This document shows, piece by piece, positions 14,769 through 22,019 of a stretch of DNA of 26,650 nucleotides (positions are counted from its first letter, which is position 1; every line of letters begins with the position of its first letter). Location of the stretch: positions 1 through 26,650 of the forward strand of contig JAQCNR010000069.1 in the NCBI GenBank assembly GCA_028274925.1, in the 5' to 3' direction. A program made the translations under genes and the position numbers. The notes below the pieces were generated by a model that saw only the letters and a program-made list of their open reading frames with translations, made no database searches and was not told where the DNA came from. Source of the DNA: Halovenus sp. Lineage in GTDB: Archaea; Halobacteriota; Halobacteria; Halobacteriales; Haloarculaceae.

Positions 14769-15932
14769 TTACTCCGAGACAGCACAGTTGTTCGGCCCGA
14801 GTTCGAGTTCGAAAGCCTCCGCGTCTTCTGCCGCCTGCTGGCCGAGATTCAGTGCAATTATGTCGAGATAGTTGGCTGGCTGTGGCGGCAAGTCAGCAGT
14901 GACGCGCTCGATGAACTCGTCGCGGGACTCGTCGAACGCACGGAGTTGTCGCAGGTCACCCAGCGGTGCAGTAAACGAGCCATCCGACCGGGGTGCTGTT
15001 GTCGGCGAGACGTGACCCGGCGCGACCGTGGTCGCTTCGGGGAGGTCGCTCAGCGATTGCAGACTGTCCCAGAGTTGGCCGGCAGCCGCCTCAGCCGCGT
15101 CGCCGTCTTCGAGGTCAGGCCGCCCGACGCCGTCGAGAAAGAGTGTGTCGCCACAGGTGAGCACGCCATCGAACAGATAACCCACCATCTCTGACGTGTG
15201 GCCGGGCAGTGACAGGACGGCAATCTCCTGGTCGCCAAGAGCGAGCGTCTCACCGTCATCGACGAGGTGAGGGTCGAATTCGAGACCACGGTCGACGCTG
15301 CCGGCCGGACAGACTGCAGTCGCGCCCGTCTGTTCTGCAACTGCTCGGACCCCGCTGACGTGGTCGGCGTGGACGTGGGTATCGAGTGCGAATGTGATGG
15401 TTGCGTCGTGGGACCGCGCAATCTCCTGGTAGCGGTCAGCGAACGTGCGTAACGGGTCCACGACGGCAGCCTCGTCACCTGCAACAAGAAGATACCCAAG
15501 ACAGCCACTCGACGGTCGGTGGAGTTGGACGACAGACGTCGCTGCCGAACCAGTGTCTACTGGATGCTGTTCGTAGATGGTCGCCCATCCCTCCATTCCG
15601 TCTTCGAGTATCGTGGCTTCCTTTCCCACTTCGCGGAGATACTCGGCAACGTATTTCGAGGCAAGTCCAACAGCGCAGGTGGTAACCAGCGGGCCGGGCG
15701 GAATGCCATCTGGCAACTCTTCGGCCTGTTCGACGCCAGCGTCGTCGAGAAATTGGCTGAAAGGGATGTTCGTGATGTGAGCGTTTGGGTGCGTAATCTG
15801 CCAGCGGTCGAACGCCGGTTTCTTGCGCGTGTCGAGAATCGTAATCTGCTCGCCGCTGTCGAGTCGCTCTTTGAGTCGTCTCGGGCTAACAGTTTGAATA
15901 GACTCCGGTAGATCCGGAAAATCGCGGCTCAT
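14769..15932 (-). CDS. Rhodanese-metallo-beta-lactamase fusion (persulfide dioxygenase-like)
   Basis: 387-residue sulfur-metabolism enzyme. Residues ~12-125 are a rhodanese domain whose active loop holds Cys86 (TTCAVGLAS), the likely persulfide carrier; the usual Arg before the loop-end Ser is Ala here. Residues ~133-350 are a metallo-beta-lactamase fold like ETHE1/persulfide dioxygenases: DTHVHADHVSG (His186, His188, Asp190, His191), LPGHTSEM (His245), CGDTLFLDGVGRPDL (Asp262) and a distal APGHVSP. Known bacterial PDO-rhodanese fusions have the dioxygenase first, so the order is reversed here. Likely role: oxidising persulfide or glutathione-persulfide-like thiols to sulfite or thiosulfate; inferred. 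A TATA-like CTTTTGC at 15955-15961 predicts a leaderless start at ATG 15932. It is convergent with the DUF6159-like gene, 22 bp apart. Confidence 0.88.
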   Translation of the reverse strand: MSRDFPDLPESIQTVSPRRLKERLDSGEQITILDTRKKPAFDRWQITHPNAHITNIPFSQFLDDAGVEQAEELPDGIPPGPLVTTCAVGLASKYVAEYLREVGKEATILEDGMEGWATIYEQHPVDTGSAATSVVQLHRPSSGCLGYLLVAGDEAAVVDPLRTFADRYQEIARSHDATITFALDTHVHADHVSGVRAVAEQTGATAVCPAGSVDRGLEFDPHLVDDGETLALGDQEIAVLSLPGHTSEMVGYLFDGVLTCGDTLFLDGVGRPDLEDGDAAEAAAGQLWDSLQSLSDLPEATTVAPGHVSPTTAPRSDGSFTAPLGDLRQLRAFDESRDEFIERVTADLPPQPANYLDIIALNLGQQAAEDAEAFELELGPNNCAVSE

Positions 15933-15972
15933 ACCAGCTGTAGGTATAGGGCAAGCAAAAGTCTCCCGAGAT

Positions 15973-16746
15973 TCAGGAGCGAACCGAGTGGTCGGACCGG
16001 GCCGTCGGGTCGAATCCAGCGGCCAGTTCGAGAATAGCAGTCAGCGGGGCGACGACGGGGTAGGTGACGGGGAGCTCCACGTAGAGGTAGGAGGGTAGGT
16101 CTGGGCCGCTAATTGGGAGGGAGAGTGCTCGTCTGTCCCCAACAATCTCAGACTGGCGCTTGTCGACGAGTTCGTGACATCGCCGTTCGATGGTATCCAT
16201 CCGTTTGCGGTAGCCATCGCTCAGCGCTGGCGACTCGACGGTCGAGTCCACACGCTCGAAGGATTCGACCGCGTCGAGCACCGACAGAACCGGGTCGTGG
16301 AACCGTTCGAGGGAGGCCTGTTCTGTTTCCAACGCCCCGAGCAGTTCTTTCCGGTCCTCGATGAGCTCTCTCGTTTTGCAGGTGAGGACCTGCTTGTGGT
16401 GGTCGCCGAAGGGACCGTCACTGGTCAACATCGCCGCAACGTCGGCCCCGAACTCGCACTCGATGTTTGTCGCCAGCGACTCGCCGTACTCTCCGTCAAA
16501 GTGTGGGACGGACATAACCGTCTCACGGTAACTCTCTCGCAACGACGCAAACCCATCCGTCGACGCCCGACAGTGCTGGGCCCCAACAGGAAGCCCGGTC
16601 GGTGAGTGTGGCGTCGTTGACTCGACGGCCGAACAGAAGTCCTGGAACGCTTCGAGTTCAGCAGCGATAATCTGCTGTTCATTGTCGACAATCGTCAGCG
16701 CGTCCTCGATGAACAGTTCGGGAGTGTCACCAGTCAATTGGGCCAT
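15973..16746 (-). CDS. Haloarchaeal protein of unknown function (DUF7260-like)
   Basis: 257 residues, predominantly helical, with a likely coiled-coil core: FIEDALTIVDNEQQIIAAEL, then ~120-200 with LIEDRKELLGALETEQASLE and MDTIERRCHELVDKRQ. The middle has an SLRESYRETVMSVPHFDGEYG segment. The C-terminal LPSYLYVELPVTYPVVAPL region is mildly hydrophobic but not a clear membrane helix. The closest family I can recall is haloarchaeal DUF7260, function unknown. TTTTAA at 16767-16776 (reading TTAAAACC on the minus strand) is about 26 nt before ATG 16746, predicting a leaderless mRNA. It is divergent from the HAD gene and 40 bp upstream of the rhodanese fusion, which has its own promoter. Confidence 0.7.
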   Translation of the reverse strand: MAQLTGDTPELFIEDALTIVDNEQQIIAAELEAFQDFCSAVESTTPHSPTGLPVGAQHCRASTDGFASLRESYRETVMSVPHFDGEYGESLATNIECEFGADVAAMLTSDGPFGDHHKQVLTCKTRELIEDRKELLGALETEQASLERFHDPVLSVLDAVESFERVDSTVESPALSDGYRKRMDTIERRCHELVDKRQSEIVGDRRALSLPISGPDLPSYLYVELPVTYPVVAPLTAILELAAGFDPTARSDHSVRS

Positions 16747-16818
16747 ACAGTTAGTTCAGCAGAGTCGGTTTTAATCGCTTATATGAGTCGTACAGCCGGT
16801 TTCGGCAGCCTACGGAGG

Positions 16819-16826
16819 GATATATA
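16819..16826 (+). promoter_or_regulatory. TATA box for the HAD hydrolase gene
   Basis: GATATATA would start transcription near 16848, leaving about 26 nt of leader with a GAGGG ribosome-binding-like motif at 16861-16865, 8 nt before ATG 16874. Confidence 0.6.
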
Positions 16827-16873
16827 GACTCCTGACGACAGCCTTTCACGGCGAGGGGCCGAGGGAAAAACTG

Positions 16874-17548
16874 ATGAGCCAGTACGAGGCGGTGCTGTTC
16901 GACATGGACGGCGTCACTGTCGAGTCAGCAATCGTGTGGCGTGAGCTCGAACGGACAGAAATTCTCCCGGCCGCGGTGACCGGCGACATTCCCTTCGACG
17001 CGGTCCGCGCGCTCAGTGTCAGCGACGCCTACGATGAACTCGCTACCGACGACGACGTAGAACTCAGGGTATCTGCTGACGAGTTTGACGCCCTCTATGA
17101 CACACATGCACGCGAGGTGTACTACGACCGTGTGACGCTAATGGATGGCTACAGGAGCCTTCTCGACGATATCAGAGGAGCAGGCCACGCGACGGGGTTG
17201 GTCTCGGCCTCTCGCCGCGGGTGGGTCGAGATGGTGCTCGACCGGTTCGAACTCACCGGGGCGTACGATGTCGTCGTCTCAGCAACTGACTTCGAGGGAC
17301 CCTCGAAGCCGGACCCGACAACCTATCGTCTCGCCGCCGAACAACTCGCAATCGAGCCGACAGCCTGTCTCGTCGTCGAGGACTCGCCACACGGAATCGA
17401 GTCGGCAGTCGCCGCGGGGATGACCTGTCTTGCACTTCGTGGAGAAGGAAACGCCGAAGAAGACCTCTCGAAGGCCGACGAGGTCGTTTCCTCACCCGAA
17501 CAGCTCCGAGCCGCGATGGCGAAACGTGGGCTGTTTGACGCTCAGTAA
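16874..17548 (+). CDS. HAD-superfamily phosphatase/phosphomutase (phosphoglycolate phosphatase-like)
   Basis: 224-residue soluble HAD hydrolase. Motif I is FDMDGVTVES with nucleophile Asp10 and acid/base Asp12. The helical cap runs from ~18 to ~85. Motif II is the Ser in GLVSASRRGW, motif III the Lys in PSKPDPTTY, and motif IV the VVEDSPHGIESAVAAGM segment, matching the phosphoglycolate phosphatase/beta-phosphoglucomutase subgroup. Substrate undetermined; phosphosugars and phosphoglycolate are typical. It is one of the few genes here with both a TATA box and a ribosome-binding-like motif, so its mRNA is probably leadered. Its end overlaps by a few bases the stop of an endonuclease-like remnant on the other strand. 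Confidence 0.88.
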   Translation: MSQYEAVLFDMDGVTVESAIVWRELERTEILPAAVTGDIPFDAVRALSVSDAYDELATDDDVELRVSADEFDALYDTHAREVYYDRVTLMDGYRSLLDDIRGAGHATGLVSASRRGWVEMVLDRFELTGAYDVVVSATDFEGPSKPDPTTYRLAAEQLAIEPTACLVVEDSPHGIESAVAAGMTCLALRGEGNAEEDLSKADEVVSSPEQLRAAMAKRGLFDAQ

Positions 17549-17664
17549 GAGAGGTCAGCCAGCACAGGCCGGTGGTCCGATGGCGGATGGGCTGGCTCGG
17601 ACGGCGGGACGCAGGTCAGCAAGCGTTCGACACCTGTTTCGCTCGTGGCTTGCTCCGTAGCGTG
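17542..17664 (-). pseudogene. C-terminal remnant of an endonuclease/exonuclease/phosphatase-family gene
   Basis: The last ~40 codons of a minus-strand frame read ETGVERLLTCVPPSEPAHP followed by PSDHRPVLADLSY. Ser-Asp-His-Arg-Pro-Val-x-Ala-Asp-Leu is the C-terminal catalytic signature of the EEP fold (exonuclease III/DNase I-like). Upstream the frame continues for ~90 codons to 17937 but reads as Ser/Arg/Pro-rich, non-family sequence, and none of the N-terminal EEP motifs (N-x-x-x, the metal-binding Glu, the Asp/Asn pair) is visible before the GDPD gene begins. The most likely reading is a deletion remnant left where the HAD gene and the EEP gene met convergently. A chance match cannot be excluded. 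Confidence 0.5.
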
Positions 17665-17966
17665 GCTACCTCTGGGTGCTATATCCGATAGTCGCCCGCC
17701 AAGTATCAAGTACTTTTCTAGGATACTAAATGTCCACTCAAGCATAGTACTGGGTAGTACTATCTCCACCCCGGGAGCCAAAAGAAGGACACCGTGGCAG
17801 TGTCCTGACGTGTCCGCCACAGGGTCAGGCAGTACTCGACTGGAACGAGTGCTCGTTCGTGACCGCAGGAGCTCAATCAGACGGCCGGGAACGAGCAGTG
17901 GGCGGCCACGTCGGTAAGAAGTGGCTGGTGAGCCCACTTAATTGCCGCTAGTTGTCGTCTATACGG
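17665..17966. other. Gene-less stretch with small inverted repeats
   Basis: No convincing gene on either strand. It contains an AT-richer patch (about 17700-17765) and three inverted repeats: AGTACT-GGGT-AGTACT (about 17745-17760), GGACAC-7 nt-GTGTCC (about 17788-17806) and CCTGAC-14 nt-GTCAGG (about 17805-17831). No transposase reading frame, terminal inverted repeat pair or RNA gene was recognised. With the adjoining EEP remnant it looks like decayed sequence. Confidence 0.55.
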
Positions 17967-18644
17967 CTATGGAGCCGAACGAGTCGGTCCGGAGCTAACG
18001 ATACGCCACGAGTCGACAATCACGCCGTCGATACCACCGCCTCGAAGCCGTTGGACTTCGGCCGGCGTTGGGACGGTCCACGCGTTGACGGAGAACCCAC
18101 GCTCGTGCCCACGAGCAATATCGTCAGCGTCGATGAGAGAATACTGCGGATGGAGGGCTGCACAGCCGAGCTCCATCGCCTGTTCGAGATTGGCGTCAAA
18201 ATCCTCTGCAAACAGCAGTGCAGTGTCCACGTCTTCGGCTCCGAGAGCCGCCAGCGCGGCTGTCTCGAACGACGAGACGAGAATTTCCTGCGGTGTGTCA
18301 TCGACAGCGTCGAGCAATTGGTCAGTCAGGCCGGTGGTCTTGAGTTCGATATTGAGCCAGCAAGCTGCTGGGCACGCGGCGAGCACCGCTTCGAGCGTCG
18401 GAATGGATTCTGTGCTGTCACCAACCGTGAGGGAGGTCAACTCGTCGTAATCCAACTCGTCGACCCGTCCTGTGGCGTCTGTGAGCCGGTCCACGCGCTC
18501 GTCGTGGAAGACGACCAGTTCGCCTGACTCGCACCGCCGAACGTCAATTTCGATGGCGTCGACGTGCGGGCCGGCACCGCGGACAGCCGCCAGTGTGTTC
18601 TCGGGGAACTCCCCGGCACAGCCCCGATGCCCGATAACGTCCAT
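17967..18644 (-). CDS. Glycerophosphodiester phosphodiesterase (GDPD family)
   Basis: 225-residue soluble TIM-barrel phosphodiesterase that splits glycerophosphodiesters into sn-glycerol phosphate and an alcohol. The N-terminus has the signature GHRGCAGEFPENT (His6, Arg7, Glu15, Asn16), then AIEIDVRRCESGELVVFHDERVDR with the metal-binding Glu/Asp pair and catalytic His. IPTLEAVLAA, LNIELKTTG (Glu, Lys) and the final NAWTVPTPAEVQRLRGGGIDGVIVD complete the family pattern. No signal peptide, so probably cytoplasmic and acting on lipid-headgroup breakdown products. ATG 18644 starts the conserved MDVIGHRG. A CTATTTGA box at 18669-18676 on the minus strand is about 26 nt away, indicating a leaderless mRNA. 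It is divergent from the GNAT gene, 121 bp apart. Confidence 0.93.
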   Translation of the reverse strand: MDVIGHRGCAGEFPENTLAAVRGAGPHVDAIEIDVRRCESGELVVFHDERVDRLTDATGRVDELDYDELTSLTVGDSTESIPTLEAVLAACPAACWLNIELKTTGLTDQLLDAVDDTPQEILVSSFETAALAALGAEDVDTALLFAEDFDANLEQAMELGCAALHPQYSLIDADDIARGHERGFSVNAWTVPTPAEVQRLRGGGIDGVIVDSWRIVSSGPTRSAP

Positions 18645-18765
18645 ACGACTGCCGAACAGAGACGACCTCAAATAGCTGTGGGTCATCCCAGTGTCGTCTG
18701 GCGAGGGCGCGGAGTGGCCGTCGACCCAGAAATGTTTTTGATTGGGTAGTGTCTTAGATAGTACC

Positions 18766-19344
18766 ATGTACGTCCGGGATGCGAAAAACCGCGATGAGGT
18801 CTGGTTACTCGACCAGATCGAGGCACTGGAACTGGACGAGACTGCGTTTCGGTCCCGGGATTACGTCATTGCCGTCGACGAGCACACCGGAGACCGGGCT
18901 GGATTCGGTCGCATCAGGGTGCACAAGAACGACGACGAAGTCTGTGAACTGACGAGCATCGGGGTGCTTCCCGAGTGGCGCGGGCAGGGTGTCGGGGCCC
19001 ACGTCGTCGAACGATTGGTGACGACAGCACGCGATACGGAGTTCGAGACAGTCTACGCCCTGACGAGTGCGACGGACTACCTCGCGCAGTTTGGGTTCAG
19101 TCCCGTCGAACCGGCACAGCTACCGGACGCACTGCAGCGCAGACTCGAAGCCAAACAGGAGGGAATCGACCCCGGTGCTGTGCCGATGCGTATTGACACC
19201 GACCGGTTCAGAATGCCCGGACGACTGCGCGAGGCGTTCAAAGAGGCCCGGTCCGAACCCGAGGAAGACCCAGAACCCCAAGAAGGACCGGAAGACTTCG
19301 GTATCGACCCAGAAGAAACAACCTACAAATACGACACCGGATGA
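18766..19344 (+). CDS. GNAT-family N-acetyltransferase
   Basis: 192-residue acetyltransferase using acetyl-CoA on an unknown amine substrate. The core (~1-125) shows VIAVDEHTGDRAGFGRIRVH, the motif-A region ELTSIGVLPEWRGQGVGAHVVERLV (CoA pyrophosphate loop R/Q-x-x-G-x-G) and YALTSATDYLAQFGFSPVE (motif B). The C-terminal ~65 residues, beyond a normal GNAT, are an acidic low-complexity tail (EEDPEPQEGPEDFG). ATG 18766 is chosen over the upstream in-frame ATG 18742 because a TTTTTGATT box at 18735-18743 is centred about 26 nt before it. The tail is distinctive; its role is unknown. Confidence 0.88.
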   Translation: MYVRDAKNRDEVWLLDQIEALELDETAFRSRDYVIAVDEHTGDRAGFGRIRVHKNDDEVCELTSIGVLPEWRGQGVGAHVVERLVTTARDTEFETVYALTSATDYLAQFGFSPVEPAQLPDALQRRLEAKQEGIDPGAVPMRIDTDRFRMPGRLREAFKEARSEPEEDPEPQEGPEDFGIDPEETTYKYDTG

Positions 19345-19398
19345 GCCGGTGCGGTAGAAACGCATATTTCAGTCGGCCGCGAACGTACGGAGAGATAC

Positions 19399-19827
19399 GT
19401 GGTACCGCTCCCGAATCGGTCACAGTCTGAGACAATCGGCATCGTCCTGCTGACTGCAGTCATCGTCGTCGTGACCACAACTGCTGGGTTTTTTATTTTA
19501 ACCGATGTGAACGAGCAGACGGATGGTGAGAGCCGCGCTGACCTGAAAATCACGACAAATAATTCCAGCCTAGTGATTGAACATCAAGGCGGTGACGAGT
19601 TCAACGCCAGCGCAATTTCGGTTATTGTTCGGACAGGAGACACTGAACAGCAGTTCGTTCTCGCTGATGATTTCACGACAGCAGACGGAGACCCTGACCG
19701 ATTCTCGCCCGGCCAGCGCTGGGAACAGGCTACCGGCGACAGCTATCGCGGAGACATAGAGGTCCTTATCGTCGACACACAACAGGGACAGGTTCTGGAA
19801 CAGACAACAGTCGTCATCGCAACATAA
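19399..19827 (+). CDS. Type IV pilin N-terminal domain protein
   Basis: 142-residue exported or membrane-anchored pilin-like protein. After a short basic N-terminus, QSETIGIVLLTAVIVVVTTTAGFFIL (residues ~9-34) is the hydrophobic helix typical of haloarchaeal prepilins, with a likely prepilin-peptidase site just before it. The remainder is a beta-rich, Asp/Thr-rich extracellular domain (ADLKITTNNSSLVIEHQGG, AISVIVRTGDTEQQFVL, IEVLIVDTQQGQVLEQTTVV) with no cysteines. No other pilin-assembly gene is nearby, so it may be a minor pilin or an orphan. It starts with GTG at 19399; a CATATTTC box at 19363-19370 predicts a leader of a few nt. Confidence is high for class, low for specific function. Confidence 0.82.
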   Translation: MVPLPNRSQSETIGIVLLTAVIVVVTTTAGFFILTDVNEQTDGESRADLKITTNNSSLVIEHQGGDEFNASAISVIVRTGDTEQQFVLADDFTTADGDPDRFSPGQRWEQATGDSYRGDIEVLIVDTQQGQVLEQTTVVIAT

Positions 19828-19911
19828 CGCCATTGCAAATGAGTTGTGATAGACACACTGAGATGTGGGCGCATTGATTAGTTAGCCCGACCGTTGGCCC
19901 GTGAGAGTGGA

Positions 19912-19920
19912 ACTATTAAG
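19912..19920 (+). promoter_or_regulatory. TATA box for the mutase-epimerase operon
   Basis: ACTATTAAG is centred about 28 nt before ATG 19945, predicting a leaderless operon mRNA. Confidence 0.5.
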
Positions 19921-19944
19921 GCCGCGGCAGTGCATTTTTGATCT

Positions 19945-21627
19945 ATGTTCGATCCCGAGGAACTGGAAGCGATCAGGTCGGCCAGAACGGAATGGGAGGC
20001 CGACCACGTCGAACCAACACTCGAACGGTTCGGGGAACGAAAAGACCAGTTCGAGACAGATACGGGTGGGCGGCCAGTCAAGCGCCTGTACACGCCAAAC
20101 GACGTGTCCGACCTCGAGTACGACGAGGACCTCGGATTTCCGGGCGAAGAGCCGTACACCCGCGGCGTCTATCCGACCGGGCACCGCGGCCGACTCTGGA
20201 CGATGCGCCAGTACGCCGGGATGGGGACCGCCGCGGAAACCAACGAGCGCTTTCACTATCTGCTCGACGAGGGCCAGACTGGCCTCTCGATGGCCTTCGA
20301 CCTCCCGACGCAGATGGGCTATGACTCCGACCATAAGATGGCGGCCGGCGAGGTCGGGAAATCCGGTGTTGCAATCGACTCGCTGAACGATATGGAGCGT
20401 GTCTTCCAGGGGATTCCGCTGGATGAAGTCTCGACCAGCATGACCATCAACGCCCCCGCCTCGGTCCTACTGGCGATGTATATCGCTGTCGGTGACAAAC
20501 AGGGTGTCGACCGCGAGCAGTTACGCGGGACCATTCAAAACGACGTGCTCAAAGAGTACATCGCCCGCAACACCTACATCTACCCGCCGGAACCCTCGAT
20601 GCGGATCATCACCGACATTTTCGAGTTTTGCGCCGCGGAGACGCCCAACTTCAACACTATCTCTATCTCGGGGTATCACATCCGCGAGGCAGGTGCAACC
20701 GCCGCACAGGAACTTGCCTTTACGCTCGGCGACGGCATCGACTACGTGCAGGCTGCCGTTGACGCAGGACTGGATGTCGACGAGTTCGCACCACAGCTCT
20801 CCTTTTTCTTCGCTGCCCACAACAACATCCTCGAAGAGGCGGCGAAGTTCCGGGCCGCCCGGCGGATGTGGGCGAAGATCATGGACGAGCAGTTCGACGC
20901 CGAGAAACCTGCCTCCAAGCAACTGAAATTCCACACGCAGACCGCGGGGTCGACGCTGACTGCCCAACAGGTCGAGAACAACGTCGTCCGGGTCGCCTAT
21001 CAGGCGCTGGCGGCCGTCCTCGGTGGGACACAGAGCCTTCACACCAACGGGAAAGACGAGGCGCTTTCACTGCCGACTGAGCAGTCCGTGCGGACGGCGT
21101 TGCGGACGCAGCAGATTCTCGCTCACGAGTCCGGTGCAGCAGATACAATCGACCCACTGGCTGGCAGTTACTACGTCGAATCGCTGACCGACGAACTCGA
21201 AGCCGAGGCGCTCGACATTATCGACACTGTCGACGAGCGTGGTGGCATGACGCAAGCAATCGACGCCGGATGGGTCCAGCGACAGATTCAGGATACCGCC
21301 TTCGAGCGCCAGGAGGAAATCGAAGACGGCGACCGGATAATCGTCGGCGTCAACGAGTTCACCGTCGAAGAAGAGGAAGAGGTCGATATCGAGGAAGTCT
21401 CGAAAGAGCAGCAGGAGCGCCAGAAAGAGCGCGTGGCAGCACTGCGGGATGACCGCGACGACGGCCGTGTTGACGAGGCGCTGATAGCACTGGAAGGGGC
21501 CGCACGTGGCGACGAGAACCTGATGCCGTACATCATCGACGCAGTCAAGGCGTACGCCACAACGGGCGAAGTCTGTGACGCGATGCGCAACGTCTTCGGC
21601 GAGCACCGACAGGGTGGTGCGATGTGA
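19945..21627 (+). CDS. Methylmalonyl-CoA mutase, large (alpha, N-terminal) subunit
   Basis: 560-residue catalytic subunit that interconverts (R)-methylmalonyl-CoA and succinyl-CoA, linking propionyl-CoA to the TCA cycle. The TIM barrel has RLYTPNDVSDLEYDEDLGFP, GVYPTGHRGRLWTMRQYAG and GLSMAFDLPTQMGYDSDH (substrate and radical region), SMTINAPASVLLAMY, SGYHIREAGATAAQELAFTL and KFHTQTAGSTLTAQQVENN. It stops near residue 560, lacking the ~130-residue B12-binding C-terminal domain of bacterial MutB, so a separate small B12 subunit must be supplied from elsewhere in the genome. It forms an operon with the epimerase: its TGA overlaps the epimerase GTG. Confidence 0.95.
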   Translation: MFDPEELEAIRSARTEWEADHVEPTLERFGERKDQFETDTGGRPVKRLYTPNDVSDLEYDEDLGFPGEEPYTRGVYPTGHRGRLWTMRQYAGMGTAAETNERFHYLLDEGQTGLSMAFDLPTQMGYDSDHKMAAGEVGKSGVAIDSLNDMERVFQGIPLDEVSTSMTINAPASVLLAMYIAVGDKQGVDREQLRGTIQNDVLKEYIARNTYIYPPEPSMRIITDIFEFCAAETPNFNTISISGYHIREAGATAAQELAFTLGDGIDYVQAAVDAGLDVDEFAPQLSFFFAAHNNILEEAAKFRAARRMWAKIMDEQFDAEKPASKQLKFHTQTAGSTLTAQQVENNVVRVAYQALAAVLGGTQSLHTNGKDEALSLPTEQSVRTALRTQQILAHESGAADTIDPLAGSYYVESLTDELEAEALDIIDTVDERGGMTQAIDAGWVQRQIQDTAFERQEEIEDGDRIIVGVNEFTVEEEEEVDIEEVSKEQQERQKERVAALRDDRDDGRVDEALIALEGAARGDENLMPYIIDAVKAYATTGEVCDAMRNVFGEHRQGGAM

Positions 21628-22007
21628 GAGTCGACCACGCTGGTATCGCAACCGACGAGGCGACGACGATGGTCGAGCAGTACACGACCCTGTTCGACTG
21701 CTCAGTTGCACATCGAGAGAGCTTCGACGGAATGAAAATCGCGTTTCTCGACCTCGGAAACTGCTATTTCGAGATAATCGAACCGCGAGACGATGGCGCA
21801 ATTTCGGCGTATCTCGACCGCAACGGCCCGGGAATCCACCACCTCGCTGTCGAGACGGACGATATCGAAGCCAGTCTAGCGACCGCTCGTGACCTCGATA
21901 TCAACCGTATCGACGACCACCCCAGACCGGGCGCGTGGGGCCACGATGTCGCCTTTCTCCACCCGGGGTCGACCGGTGGCGTTCTTTTAGAATTTGTCGG
22001 GCACTGA
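21624..22007 (+). CDS. mce: Methylmalonyl-CoA epimerase
   Basis: 127-residue vicinal-oxygen-chelate enzyme that interconverts the (S) and (R) forms of methylmalonyl-CoA, feeding the mutase just upstream. Metal ligands expected for the family are visible: His in RVDHAGIATDE, Glu in NCYFEIIEP, His in GPGIHHLAVETDDI, and Glu in GGVLLEFVGH. Length is normal. It starts at GTG 21624, overlapping the mutase stop (GTGA), so the two are translationally coupled. The stop is 12 bp from the stop of the convergent CDF gene. Confidence 0.94.
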   Translation: MRVDHAGIATDEATTMVEQYTTLFDCSVAHRESFDGMKIAFLDLGNCYFEIIEPRDDGAISAYLDRNGPGIHHLAVETDDIEASLATARDLDINRIDDHPRPGAWGHDVAFLHPGSTGGVLLEFVGH

Positions 22008-22019
22008 GGCGGCGACCAC

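Noticed and set aside
17745..17831. Inverted repeats as insertion-sequence ends
   Set aside because: The arms are short, unrelated to one another, and there is no transposase frame or target-site duplication visible.
17645..17917. 90-codon plus-strand ORF in the gene-poor gap
   Set aside because: Ser/Arg/Pro-rich with no domain, no TATA box or ribosome-binding site at the start; looks like chance in decayed sequence.
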